Below, piece by piece: positions 24,464 through 29,994 of a stretch of DNA of 32,259 nt. Each line of letters starts with the position of its first letter. Position 1 is the stretch's first letter. Below the pieces are notes generated by a model. That model saw only the letters and a list, made by a program, of their open reading frames with translations. It searched no databases and was not told the DNA's origin. Origin of the DNA: a virus; IMG/VR virus record IMGVR_UViG_3300030106_005554, positions 5,352 to 37,610 of that record. One strand, 5' to 3'. The translations under genes were made by a program, and so were the position numbers.

Positions 24464-24478
24464 TAAGGAGTTAAGAAA

Positions 24479-24622
24479 ATGATGAACAATAAACAAATAG
24501 CAATAGCAAAACACAACGCAAGCAAAAAACGCTTTGCGGACATATTCACAGGGTGCTTATCAGCCGGCACGCTGAAGCAAACACAGAAGAAAATAAAGAC
24601 GTTTAAATTGAAAAAAGGTTAA
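24479..24622 (+). CDS. Small basic protein, 47 aa, unknown
   Basis: AAGGAG lies eight nt before the ATG. Starts MMNNKQIAIAKHNASKKRF and ends in a Lys-rich tail (TLKQTQKKIKTFKLKKG). Single-gene unit, followed 8 nt later by P5. Charge suggests nucleic acid or ribosome binding, unproven. Confidence 0.6.
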   Translation: MMNNKQIAIAKHNASKKRFADIFTGCLSAGTLKQTQKKIKTFKLKKG

Positions 24623-24630
24623 TATTGCTC

Positions 24631-24659
24631 TTGACAAATACCGATGTTTATGGTATAAT
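24631..24659 (+). promoter_or_regulatory. Array promoter P5
   Basis: TTGACA, 17-nt spacer with AATACCGATG, TATAAT. The leader carries GTTCTTGAAAGGAAC (24682-24696), almost the same Shine-Dalgarno hairpin as after P2. Confidence 0.87.
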
Positions 24660-24703
24660 AGGGTCATAACGAAAACGATACGTTCTTGAAAGGAACAAAG
24701 ATT

Positions 24704-24865
24704 ATGGTTAACGAAAACCAAAACGAAAACGAAAACGACAACCAAGTTGATGAGCGTGTTAACGTTCCAGTCAACGAGTTGTTTGGCATGTCTGTTGATG
24801 AGTGGAATGCTTGTCAGTCGGCTTGGGATGTTCGACACGACCAGCACGGTCTAAGAGGATTCTAA
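24704..24865 (+). CDS. Small acidic protein, 53 aa, unknown
   Basis: Starts at the ATG after AAAGGAACAAAGATT. The N-terminus is an Asn/Glu repeat (NENQNENENDNQ), probably disordered, followed by VPVNELFGMSVDEWNACQSA, probably a helix pair. Single-gene unit between P5 and P6. Not recognised. Confidence 0.65.
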   Translation: MVNENQNENENDNQVDERVNVPVNELFGMSVDEWNACQSAWDVRHDQHGLRGF

Positions 24866-24875
24866 TAAAAAGAAT

Positions 24876-24903
24876 TTGACATCTAGCCAAACTATGGTAT
24901 AAT
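24876..24903 (+). promoter_or_regulatory. Array promoter P6 (spacer diverged)
   Basis: TTGACA, 16-nt spacer TCTAGCCAAACTATGG, TATAAT. The CGATA element is absent, but the GGTATAAT end matches P5, P10 and P11. Confidence 0.83.
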
Positions 24904-24929
24904 TGTGGTATAGAACGAAAGGAAATAAA

Positions 24930-25181
24930 ATGAGCAAAACTAGAAACTATCCAACGAATCACGTTAGTTATGAGAATGTTGGCGATGTTACTAATCACGA
25001 AGAAGGAACGTGTACCTTCGAGCTGGACACAATACCCGAAAAGGGTTTGCGTACTATCGACCTGTTTCAGGGTGATGAGCGTTTGTTTAGTATATCCATC
25101 AGTGATACAGGCGTATGCTATCAGATATTATCGGCTGGTGAGGCTAAAGGTTGTTTTACCCTATGGGAGGATGAAGTATAA
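24930..25181 (+). CDS. Small protein, 83 aa, unknown
   Basis: The ATG at 24930 follows GAAAGGAAATAAA; an apparent in-frame start further up would lie inside the promoter. The protein is beta-rich (TCTFELDTIPEKGLRTIDLF, ERLFSISISDTGVCYQILSA) and acidic. It overlaps the next gene by one base (TAATG). Not recognised. Confidence 0.7.
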   Translation: MSKTRNYPTNHVSYENVGDVTNHEEGTCTFELDTIPEKGLRTIDLFQGDERLFSISISDTGVCYQILSAGEAKGCFTLWEDEV

Positions 25182-25336
25182 TGAATGAATATTTTGAATA
25201 CCTAACCGATTTACGGGATGGCGGCACTATGAATATGATGTGGGCGCCAACCATGTTGCAAAGCAGATTTGACTTGAGCGTGAAAGAGTCGCGTGAAGTA
25301 TTTAGCAAGTGGTGCGAATCACTGAAAGGAAATTGA
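25181..25336 (+). CDS. Small phage protein, 51 aa, of a recurrent uncharacterised family
   Basis: The sequence (EYFEYLTDLRDGGTMNMMWA, then APTMLQSRFDLSVKESREVF) matches a pattern I recall in many phages: LR.SG..NM..A...L...F.L...EAREV...W. The region between reads as two helices. It is coupled to the upstream gene by a shared base and is followed after 3 nt by the next ATG. Function unknown. Confidence 0.65.
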   Translation: MNEYFEYLTDLRDGGTMNMMWAPTMLQSRFDLSVKESREVFSKWCESLKGN

Positions 25337-25339
25337 GAT

Positions 25340-25642
25340 ATGTTAAAAGCAAAAACAACACGCAAGGTTTACGATAACGCTGGCAATGAACATGATGTTT
25401 ATGGTTGGTACCTATTAAGGAATGGCTGGGAATACTGGCAACTTGAGCCGGTTGACGCTAACGGTGATATGTTTGGTTTCGTTATGGGATTCGCTCACGA
25501 GTTCGGGACGTTCAACATTCACGAGATTCAGCCGCATGTAGTAAGTGCTACTGAGGGCGATGGACTTTGGGACTTGGCACCGCCAAGCGATGGCGATTGG
25601 ACTGGTTGGTCTTGGTCTGATAATGAAGGAGAAGAAATATGA
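25340..25642 (+). CDS. Small protein, 100 aa, unknown
   Basis: GAAAGGAAATTGAGAT precedes the ATG. Rich in aromatic residues (YGWYLLRNGWEYWQLEPVDA, GDWTGWSWSDNEGEE) with an acidic end. Possibly a compact beta domain. It overlaps the next gene by 4 nt. Not recognised. Confidence 0.75.
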   Translation: MLKAKTTRKVYDNAGNEHDVYGWYLLRNGWEYWQLEPVDANGDMFGFVMGFAHEFGTFNIHEIQPHVVSATEGDGLWDLAPPSDGDWTGWSWSDNEGEEI

Positions 25643-25875
25643 TTCCACAATGGAAAATGAACGGCAAGGATATGCGATTCAATGGAGAGACTGAAATCGG
25701 AATCGTAGAAGTGCGCGACCTGTTTGATGATTTAGTTGTTACGCTATGGGTTGACCAAGAGGAAAGCGGAAGTATAACCGTCAAGAGCTTAGGCGGTATA
25801 GGCAATGGTCGTTATGATGTGCAGGTGGTAGCTAGGAAGAAGCCGGTTGAAGAAGGCGAGGAATGGAAGTCTTAG
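25639..25875 (+). CDS. Small protein, 78 aa, unknown
   Basis: The ATG overlaps the upstream stop (ATGA), with GGAGAAG upstream. Beta-rich (FNGETEIGIVEVRDLFDDLV, GSITVKSLGGIGNGRYDVQV). Last gene of the P6 unit; the copy 3 cassette follows 41 nt later. Not recognised. Confidence 0.75.
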   Translation: MIPQWKMNGKDMRFNGETEIGIVEVRDLFDDLVVTLWVDQEESGSITVKSLGGIGNGRYDVQVVARKKPVEEGEEWKS

Positions 25876-25915
25876 CTAAAACAAAAGGGTAGAGCTGGGG
25901 TTGACAAAATTCGGT

Positions 25916-25954
25916 CCAGCGCGGGCTGGAGCGCTTGTTGAGACTCATTCTCAA
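25916..25954 (+). repeat. Hairpin/palindrome cassette, copy 3
   Basis: CCAGCGCGGGCTGG (25916-25929), then TTGAGACTCATTCTCAA (25938-25954). It ends 45 nt before the P7 -35. A lone TTGACA without a -10 lies 10 nt before it. Confidence 0.7.
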
Positions 25955-25999
25955 TAAGGAAATACTTTGGGTTTTTTCTGGTTTTATGCTAAAGAACTA

Positions 26000-26028
26000 T
26001 TGACAAATGTGCCGATGTATGTTATAAT
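26000..26028 (+). promoter_or_regulatory. Array promoter P7
   Basis: TTGACA, 17-nt spacer with AATGTGCCGATG, TATAAT. It drives only the 27-aa membrane micropeptide. Confidence 0.87.
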
Positions 26029-26057
26029 GGAGACATAACAAAAACGAAAGGTTAAAA

Positions 26058-26141
26058 ATGTTTACAGAAATCCTACTATCCTCAATTATCACTCTTCCAC
26101 TTATCTTTGTATTAGTTGAAAATAATTTCAAAAAAAGTTAA
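26058..26141 (+). CDS. Membrane micropeptide, 27 aa (paralogue of the one at 23536)
   Basis: It has its own promoter, P7, and its own ribosome site (GAAAGG). The hydrophobic span is EILLSSIITLPLIFVLV, with a short basic tail (NNFKKS). It shares about 15 of 27 residues with the micropeptide at 23536, and most differences are conservative (V/I, L/F, D/E, R/K). P8 follows 8 nt after the stop. A full strong promoter for 27 codons underlines that the product matters. Confidence 0.72.
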   Translation: MFTEILLSSIITLPLIFVLVENNFKKS

Positions 26142-26149
26142 GATTGCCC

Positions 26150-26178
26150 TTGACATTTGCCGATAATTATAGTATACT
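26150..26178 (+). promoter_or_regulatory. Array promoter P8
   Basis: TTGACA, 17-nt spacer with TTTGCCGATAATTA, TATACT. A ~60-nt leader follows before the acidic protein gene. Confidence 0.86.
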
Positions 26179-26244
26179 TAAGACATAACAAAGGCAACAT
26201 TCAACTGGGGTAACCGACAGCACCCTAACACGAAAGGTTTTAAT

Positions 26245-26487
26245 ATGTTTTCTAAATTTGACACCAACCCACAGTCCGACGAACTGACCGCCGCTGACCT
26301 GCACGACGCGCAGGCTGAGTGGGAGGCTGAGCAGTACGAGCTGGAAGAGCCCGAAATGATTCTGGAGGATGATTTGTATATGCTCCTTGAGGATGACCCG
26401 TATGACGGTGAGATGTGGGAGGACGCTTACGACGACCACCCCGCCGACATGTACGAGTGGGACTGCGACCTGCATAACGAGTTTTGA
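26245..26487 (+). CDS. Extremely acidic protein, DNA-mimic candidate
   Basis: 80 aa, of which 29 are Asp or Glu against one Lys and no Arg. Acidic clusters recur through most of the chain (ELEEPEMILEDDLYMLLEDD, MWEDAYDDHPADMYEWD) and alternate with hydrophobic residues, so it can fold, unlike a plain acidic tail. Phage DNA mimics such as Ocr, Arn or Gam-type inhibitors show this profile and block restriction enzymes, nucleoid proteins or repair nucleases. No sequence family is recognised. Its base composition is visibly richer in G and C than its neighbours. It is a single-gene unit under P8, fitting an early defence-blocking role. Function is inference. Confidence 0.75.
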   Translation: MFSKFDTNPQSDELTAADLHDAQAEWEAEQYELEEPEMILEDDLYMLLEDDPYDGEMWEDAYDDHPADMYEWDCDLHNEF

Positions 26488-26543
26488 GCACTCACGCGGG
26501 AACTGGAGCCAATAGGCTAGGGTTAAGAGCCACTGAATCCCAG

Positions 26544-26599
26544 ACTGCCAAAATGGCAGTCCAGACCGGCGTGGAGCGCTTGTTGAGACACAGTCTCAT
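26544..26599 (+). repeat. Hairpin/palindrome cassette, copy 4
   Basis: ACTGCCA-AAA-TGGCAGT (7-bp stem, 26544-26560), a weak CCAGACCGGCGTGG arm, then TTGAGACACAGTCTCAT (26583-26599). It ends 45 nt before the P9 -35. Confidence 0.72.
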
Positions 26600-26644
26600 T
26601 AAGGAATAATCTATCTTTTTTCTGGAATTGTTAAAGGTTTGGGC

Positions 26645-26673
26645 TTGACCATGCCGATAATATATAATAGAAT
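26645..26673 (+). promoter_or_regulatory. Array promoter P9
   Basis: TTGACC, 17-nt spacer with ATGCCGATAATATA, TAGAAT. Preceded by GTTAAAGGTTT, the upstream element shared by the array. Confidence 0.78.
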
Positions 26674-26686
26674 AAAGGAGATTGAT

Positions 26687-26761
26687 ATGACGTTTTTTGT
26701 TTTACTTGTTGGTGCTTGTTTGGTTGGTCTTGTTGGTGCAGAGGTTATGAACGCCCAATAA
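26687..26761 (+). CDS. Membrane micropeptide, 24 aa
   Basis: AAGGAG lies seven nt before the ATG. Almost the whole peptide is a hydrophobic span (FFVLLVGACLVGLVGAEV) with GxxxG-like spacing that could allow helix pairing. Single-gene unit under P9. Function unknown. The short length leaves some doubt that it is a gene, but the promoter and ribosome site support it. Confidence 0.58.
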   Translation: MTFFVLLVGACLVGLVGAEVMNAQ

Positions 26762-26789
26762 ATACTTTCCAAAAATTCCGGTTTTCCTC

Positions 26790-26818
26790 TTGACAACCGG
26801 CGCAATTTATGGTATAAT
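26790..26818 (+). promoter_or_regulatory. Array promoter P10
   Basis: TTGACA, 17-nt spacer ACCGGCGCAATTTATGG, TATAAT. The spacer has drifted from CGATA. Confidence 0.86.
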
Positions 26819-26841
26819 GTAGACATAACGAAAGGGAAATT

Positions 26842-27165
26842 ATGAGCTACTTTAAATTCAGACAGAACAATTCATTTGGCCACTTTGTTGGCACTCCGTT
26901 GATATTCGTTCAGGCAGATAATGCCGCCGATGCTAACAGCATTGCACAGGATCACGGCGTTTACTTCAACGGCGTAGCCGATGGCGTTGATTGCGATTGT
27001 TGCGGAGATCGTTGGTACCCTGTCCACGACGACGACGCACAGGATCAGCCTTCGTCGTATGGTTACGGTGGTGGTGTTACTGTCTACAGCGACGGTGACA
27101 AATATATCGACTACTGTGGCGATACCCACGCCGTCAAAGTAATCCAACAAAATCACAAAAATTAA
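26842..27165 (+). CDS. Common small phage protein with CxCCGDRW motif
   Basis: 107 aa. The pattern FVQADNAADANSIAQDHGVYF, then NGVADGVDCDCCGDRWYPV, matches a family I recall in many phages (A.s..EAn..A...GvYFdGv....DC.CCGDRW, possibly DUF7296). The Cys cluster C-x-C-C-G-D may bind a metal. The C-terminal half is Gly/Asp-rich. Single-gene unit between P10 and P11. Function is not established. Confidence 0.72.
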   Translation: MSYFKFRQNNSFGHFVGTPLIFVQADNAADANSIAQDHGVYFNGVADGVDCDCCGDRWYPVHDDDAQDQPSSYGYGGGVTVYSDGDKYIDYCGDTHAVKVIQQNHKN

Positions 27166-27166
27166 T

Positions 27167-27194
27167 TTGACATACGTTAATCGTATGGTATAAT
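27167..27194 (+). promoter_or_regulatory. Array promoter P11 with palindrome in the spacer
   Basis: TTGACA, 16-nt spacer, TATAAT. The spacer holds ATACG-TTAAT-CGTAT (27172-27186), a perfect 5-bp inverted repeat exactly between the -35 and -10, where a repressor would block polymerase. Confidence 0.83.
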
Positions 27195-27218
27195 ATTGGT
27201 ATAACGAAAGGGAAAATT

Positions 27219-27566
27219 ATGAACGATAGAACTAAACAAATGCTAGCTGACTTGGAAGCCGCCACGATGGAGGCCATTTGGATTCCTAACGATTTACTGC
27301 CGGAGCGTTATCATGATGACCGTGAAGGTGGTAGGACTTTGGAACGTATCCAAGACGTTTACGAAAACGAAGTAGAACCGAACTTAGAATACCAACGTAT
27401 TCAAGCCGCTAAGGCTAAGCGAGTAGCCAAGTACGCCGCAGAGTATGCGGAAAGAGGCGAGTTCGAGTACGACGTTGACGCTGACCGTCAATACAAAAAT
27501 GAGCAATCATTTTGTGATGGCCTTGTCGCTGGCGGTATCCTTGACAGCGATGACTTCATGGAGTAG
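27219..27566 (+). CDS. Charged helical protein, 115 aa, unknown
   Basis: Starts after GAAAGGGAAAATT. Long helical stretches (RTKQMLADLEAATMEAIWIP, EYQRIQAAKAKRVAKYAAEY) and an acidic C-terminus (GGILDSDDFME). First gene of a seven-gene unit under P11. Not recognised. Confidence 0.75.
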   Translation: MNDRTKQMLADLEAATMEAIWIPNDLLPERYHDDREGGRTLERIQDVYENEVEPNLEYQRIQAAKAKRVAKYAAEYAERGEFEYDVDADRQYKNEQSFCDGLVAGGILDSDDFME

Positions 27567-27567
27567 A

Positions 27568-27633
27568 ATGTTACTTATAGTAGTATTGATTTTGATTTAT
27601 ATGATTGCAAGTGATTACGATGAAAAGAATTAG
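27568..27633 (+). CDS. Membrane micropeptide, 21 aa (similar to the one at 31628)
   Basis: The span LLIVVLILIYMIA is followed by SDYDEKN. The pattern LIVV..L.Y..A.DY.(D/E)KN is shared with the 28-aa ORF at 31628. It starts 2 nt after the upstream stop and overlaps the next gene by 14 nt. Function unknown. Confidence 0.55.
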   Translation: MLLIVVLILIYMIASDYDEKN

Positions 27634-27772
27634 AATGACAATTAAAGCCGCTGACATAAAGGTGTCAACAGGACACAAACAACACGCAAGCGGGTCAGGC
27701 TACCACAGTAATCAGCCCAAACGTAAACGCACTAGACAGGCACAGCGTGCCGCATGGAGTAAAGAATGGTAA
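27620..27772 (+). CDS. Small basic protein, 50 aa
   Basis: MKRIRMTIKAADIKVSTGHK, then HSNQPKRKRTRQAQRAAWSK: a His/Gly/Ser-rich middle and a strongly basic C-terminal helix. The QPKRKRTRQAQRAAW ending resembles small basic phage proteins whose function is unknown to me. It overlaps both neighbours (14 and 7 nt). Nucleic-acid binding is a guess from charge. Confidence 0.6.
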   Translation: MKRIRMTIKAADIKVSTGHKQHASGSGYHSNQPKRKRTRQAQRAAWSKEW

Positions 27773-27855
27773 AGAAGTTTGAAGAATATTTGTTTTGGTT
27801 TGGTGCTTTAAGCATCGCAAGTTTTGGTTCTTGGATTATTTGGGTAACACGATAG
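27766..27855 (+). CDS. Single-span membrane micropeptide, 29 aa
   Basis: MVKKFEEYLF followed by WFGALSIASFGSWIIWV and a TR end. It overlaps the basic gene by 7 nt. One Trp-rich membrane span with a charged N-terminal head. Function unknown. Confidence 0.6.
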   Translation: MVKKFEEYLFWFGALSIASFGSWIIWVTR

Positions 27856-27866
27856 GAGTATTGAAA

Positions 27867-28148
27867 ATGGGATTTCCTCAAATTAAAGATGTAACAATGT
27901 TGGCCGTAGTTGAGAAGGCTATGCAGAACGACCCTGTTCACTACTGCGGGCAGTTCTTACACGACAATAACGAGACAGCAGAAACTCTTTCTGCTCTCGC
28001 TGTTGAGTTGGCTCGCAGTTGGTTCGAGACTGACGACACCGCTGAGATTGTAGCACACAGCACAATCCTGTCGTCTGTAATGTTCATGACCTATGAGATG
28101 CTCAAGGCTGAAACAGAAGCCAAAGAGCTGGAGGAGTTGATAGGATGA
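27867..28148 (+). CDS. Helical protein, 93 aa, unknown
   Basis: The ATG at 27867 has GGAG nine nt upstream; a farther in-frame ATG overlaps the micropeptide and lacks a ribosome site. All-helical character (TMLAVVEKAMQNDPVHYCGQ, AEIVAHSTILSSVMFMTYEM), ending in an acidic KAETEAKELEELIG. It overlaps the RMF-like gene by 4 nt. Not recognised. Confidence 0.72.
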   Translation: MGFPQIKDVTMLAVVEKAMQNDPVHYCGQFLHDNNETAETLSALAVELARSWFETDDTAEIVAHSTILSSVMFMTYEMLKAETEAKELEELIG

Positions 28149-28417
28149 ACAACTTCAGCAAAGCAACATCACACGGGGACGCCTACCGATGGGGATACGC
28201 CGCCAGTTATGACGGCACCCCAAAGGACGGCAACCCATATGACGGAGCGTTAGAATCAGACCATTATTATTTTTGGAACAATGGCTGGTGGGACGCAAGG
28301 CGAGCAGAAGAACAGCGAAGCAAGTACTGGCGAAACTTTGGCCACAACTGGAAGCTGTGGAGCTATGTCGTTCACGATATGAAGAACAACCCTGACAAAT
28401 ACTGCAGCCTGCCATAA
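28145..28417 (+). CDS. RMF/CrpP-like small protein
   Basis: 90 aa. The segment AYRWGYAASYDGTPKDGNPY, a short linker, then FWNNGWWDARRAEE follows the ribosome modulation factor pattern (A...GY.A...G.....CPY......W..GW..A). RMF dimerises and inactivates ribosomes in stationary cells; CrpP and many phage proteins share the motif with other or unknown roles. In an early phage region it could tune host translation. The Cys before PY in RMF is Asn here. The C-terminal tail (KLWSYVVHDMKNNPDKY) is extra. The stop codon lies in the loop of the following cassette hairpin. Motif-level match only. Confidence 0.6.
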   Translation: MNNFSKATSHGDAYRWGYAASYDGTPKDGNPYDGALESDHYYFWNNGWWDARRAEEQRSKYWRNFGHNWKLWSYVVHDMKNNPDKYCSLP

Positions 28418-28463
28418 TGGCAGCCCAGCCCCGTCTGGAGACCTTATTGAGACTGGATCTCAT
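28409..28463 (+). repeat. Hairpin/palindrome cassette, copy 5
   Basis: CTGCCA-TAA-TGGCAG (28409-28423), CCAGCCCCGTCTGG (28425-28438), TTGAGACTGGATCTCAT (28447-28463). It overlaps the end of the RMF-like gene, whose TAA stop is exactly the loop. It ends 35 nt before the P12 -35. Confidence 0.72.
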
Positions 28464-28498
28464 TAACAAAATTTTCTGGAATTATCTAAAGTTTAGTC

Positions 28499-28526
28499 TT
28501 GACATTGACGATATATATAGTATACT
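28499..28526 (+). promoter_or_regulatory. Array promoter P12 (drives no ORF)
   Basis: TTGACA, 16-nt spacer TTGACGATATATATAG, TATACT, preceded by CTAAAGTTT. No ORF with a ribosome site follows for ~270 nt; the transcript would begin at the candidate RNA. Confidence 0.85.
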
Positions 28527-28530
28527 CTTA

Positions 28531-28700
28531 GTATAAGACAGCAGCCCAGTTAAAGCCTTAGTAGCCCCTGTGAGTCCGGTGAATTATCGCGATTGAAATA
28601 GCGGCAGGGGGACAGCATCGGTAAGACGGTGTAGGGTGTAGATGGTACGGCTTGCCATCCTGTTTGTCTTGCCTTATACAAAAGGGTAAAGGCCGCTATT
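28531..28700 (+). ncRNA. Candidate structured non-coding RNA
   Basis: It begins at the expected P12 transcription start. GTATAAG (28531-28537) can pair with CTTATAC (28673-28679) and ACAG with CTGT (28538-28541 / 28660-28663), closing a ~150-nt domain. Inside it: CCCCTG/CAGGGG (28565-28570 / 28605-28610), CATCG/CGGTG (28616-28631, with a G-U pair) and GATGG/CCATC (28641-28659). A competing pairing AATAGCGGC/GCCGCTATT (28597-28605 / 28692-28700, nine perfect pairs) would break the first hairpin. The region has no ORF. It matches no RNA family I can name. No intrinsic terminator follows; P13 starts 44 nt later. Confidence 0.55.
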
Positions 28701-28743
28701 ATTCGCCAGCGCAAAAAAGTTCAAAAAAAGTTAAAGTTTGGGC

Positions 28744-28771
28744 TTGACAATGACGATAAATATAGTATAAT
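28744..28771 (+). promoter_or_regulatory. Array promoter P13
   Basis: TTGACA, 16-nt spacer ATGACGATAAATATAG, TATAAT, preceded by TTAAAGTTTGGGC. Confidence 0.88.
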
Positions 28772-28804
28772 TCAAGAGTAACAAAAACTCACAAAGGAGA
28801 AATC

Positions 28805-29224
28805 ATGGGACTAGACCAATACGCAACGGCTCGTAAGGGCGAACCTCGTAAAGTACCGCAAACGTGGACTACCACAGATGCAGACGGCAATGAGGAGGAA
28901 GTTGTAGAATATTACAACGAGTGGGAAGACTCTAAGGAGTTAGCCTGTTGGCGTAAGCATCCTAATCTACAGGGATGGATGGAAGACCTTTGGATCGAGA
29001 AGGGTAATAGTGGCGAGTTTAATTGTGTCGATTTGGAATTGACACTTGGAGACTTGGAAGCGTTGGAGGAATCACTAGATAATGAAGCATTGCCGGAAAC
29101 CACAGGTTTCTTCTTTGGTACTGACTCTAGTATCCACTACGCCGAGCAAGACCGTGAGTTTATCCGTGAAGCACGGGCAGCTATCAAGCAGGGCTACACG
29201 GTAGTATATTCGAGTTGGTGGTAA
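28805..29224 (+). CDS. MGLDQY-family small phage protein
   Basis: 139 aa. AAAGGAG lies before the ATG. The MGLDQYATA start, the middle ELACWRKHPNLQGWMEDLW and the end GYTVVYSSWW fit a family seen often in phages (start MGLD.Y, a W.K...L..W... motif, C-terminal V.Y.SWW). I know of no proven function. The central LELTLGDLEALEESLDNEAL is acidic helix. Single-gene unit between P13 and P14. Confidence 0.75.
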   Translation: MGLDQYATARKGEPRKVPQTWTTTDADGNEEEVVEYYNEWEDSKELACWRKHPNLQGWMEDLWIEKGNSGEFNCVDLELTLGDLEALEESLDNEALPETTGFFFGTDSSIHYAEQDREFIREARAAIKQGYTVVYSSWW

Positions 29225-29252
29225 AAAATCCAAAAAAGATTAAAGTTTCCAC

Positions 29253-29280
29253 TTGACATTGACGATAATTATAATATAAT
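29253..29280 (+). promoter_or_regulatory. Array promoter P14
   Basis: TTGACA, 16-nt spacer TTGACGATAATTATAA, TATAAT, preceded by TTAAAGTTTCCAC. It drives three genes closed by the terminator at 29995. Confidence 0.88.
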
Positions 29281-29314
29281 ACAAGAGTAACACTCATTCA
29301 CAAAGGAGAATCAC

Positions 29315-29578
29315 ATGAAGATTCAAAAGACAGAGAAGCTCGCTTTGGACTACGGTAACGAAGTTTACATTAACACCTATGTTTCGAGTTGGTCAGGCAA
29401 CGTAGAACTAAAGTTCAATGACTATGCCTCTGATAGTTCAGAGCATCACCTAGTTCTCACGATGTCACTCGATAAGGCTCGTGCATTAGTCAAAGAGCTA
29501 ACCCAAGACTTAAATAACTACGAAGAAGAACAGGCTAAAAAAGCCGCAGAAGCTCAGGAGGAAAGCGATGCAGAATGA
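29315..29578 (+). CDS. Small protein, 87 aa, unknown
   Basis: AAAGGAGAATCAC before the ATG. A beta-rich front (GNEVYINTYVSSWSGNVELK) followed by an amphipathic helix and acidic tail (DKARALVKELTQDLNNYEEE). It overlaps the next gene by 11 nt. Not recognised. Confidence 0.75.
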   Translation: MKIQKTEKLALDYGNEVYINTYVSSWSGNVELKFNDYASDSSEHHLVLTMSLDKARALVKELTQDLNNYEEEQAKKAAEAQEESDAE

Positions 29579-29759
29579 AGAAGATAATGGTCTAGGCAGT
29601 TGCGAAAACCGTGTTGCACACGGAACAAAGTTGCAGGGACTTGGAGTTGTTACCAGAATACTAAATGATGGTGTTCTAGTAGAAGATGAATCCGGCAAAA
29701 CGTCAAAGGTTGACTTCGCCACAGTTGAAAAGGCTTTCATTAGCCAGAAAGGAAATTAG
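29568..29759 (+). CDS. Small SH3-like/KOW-like protein, 63 aa
   Basis: AGGAGGAAAGCG directly before the ATG is one of the strongest ribosome sites here. The core LGVVTRILNDGVLVEDESGK looks like a small beta-barrel of the SH3/KOW kind (G.V..I...GV.V....G). Its stop is followed after 1 nt by the next ATG. Function unknown. Confidence 0.7.
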   Translation: MQNEEDNGLGSCENRVAHGTKLQGLGVVTRILNDGVLVEDESGKTSKVDFATVEKAFISQKGN

Positions 29760-29760
29760 T

Positions 29761-29973
29761 ATGTCACTATTCACTAAACCAAATATCCGCAAGGGTCAAA
29801 CTCTTACATGCAAATACCCAAAGCATGGACGAAGAAACATTCTCAAGCGTCACAGCGGCGTTGTAGAAGCTATGGGATGCACACACAACGGCGTGTATGC
29901 AACCATTCGCTCAGAGAATGGTCAGGTTCGCAGCCTGTCACTGGAAAAGATGATTGACCTCTCTGTGGGCTAA
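29761..29973 (+). CDS. Small basic beta-barrel-like protein, 70 aa
   Basis: The ATG at 29761 has AAAGGAAATTAGT upstream; an in-frame ATG 75 nt earlier lies inside the previous gene. The sequence (IRKGQTLTCKYPKHGRRNIL, HSGVVEAMGCTHNGVYATIR) again reads as an SH3-like barrel, with many Lys/Arg. It may bind nucleic acid. It ends the P14 unit, 21 nt before a terminator. Confidence 0.72.
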   Translation: MSLFTKPNIRKGQTLTCKYPKHGRRNILKRHSGVVEAMGCTHNGVYATIRSENGQVRSLSLEKMIDLSVG

Positions 29974-29994
29974 TCGCTTTCCTTTCGTGAGTGT

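Noticed and set aside
25899-25906. Extra TTGACA before cassette copy 3
   Set aside because: No -10 at 16-18 nt; the expected position is inside the hairpin. Possibly a remnant promoter.
28561-28610. Hammerhead ribozyme in the candidate RNA
   Set aside because: CTGTGAG..GAAA recalls the core, but the conserved CTGATGA lacks a base and stem II does not pair.
28531-28700. Cobalamin or other known riboswitch
   Set aside because: GTGAGTCCGGTGAA looks a little like part of a cobalamin riboswitch, but the other conserved boxes are missing and no fitting downstream gene is controlled.
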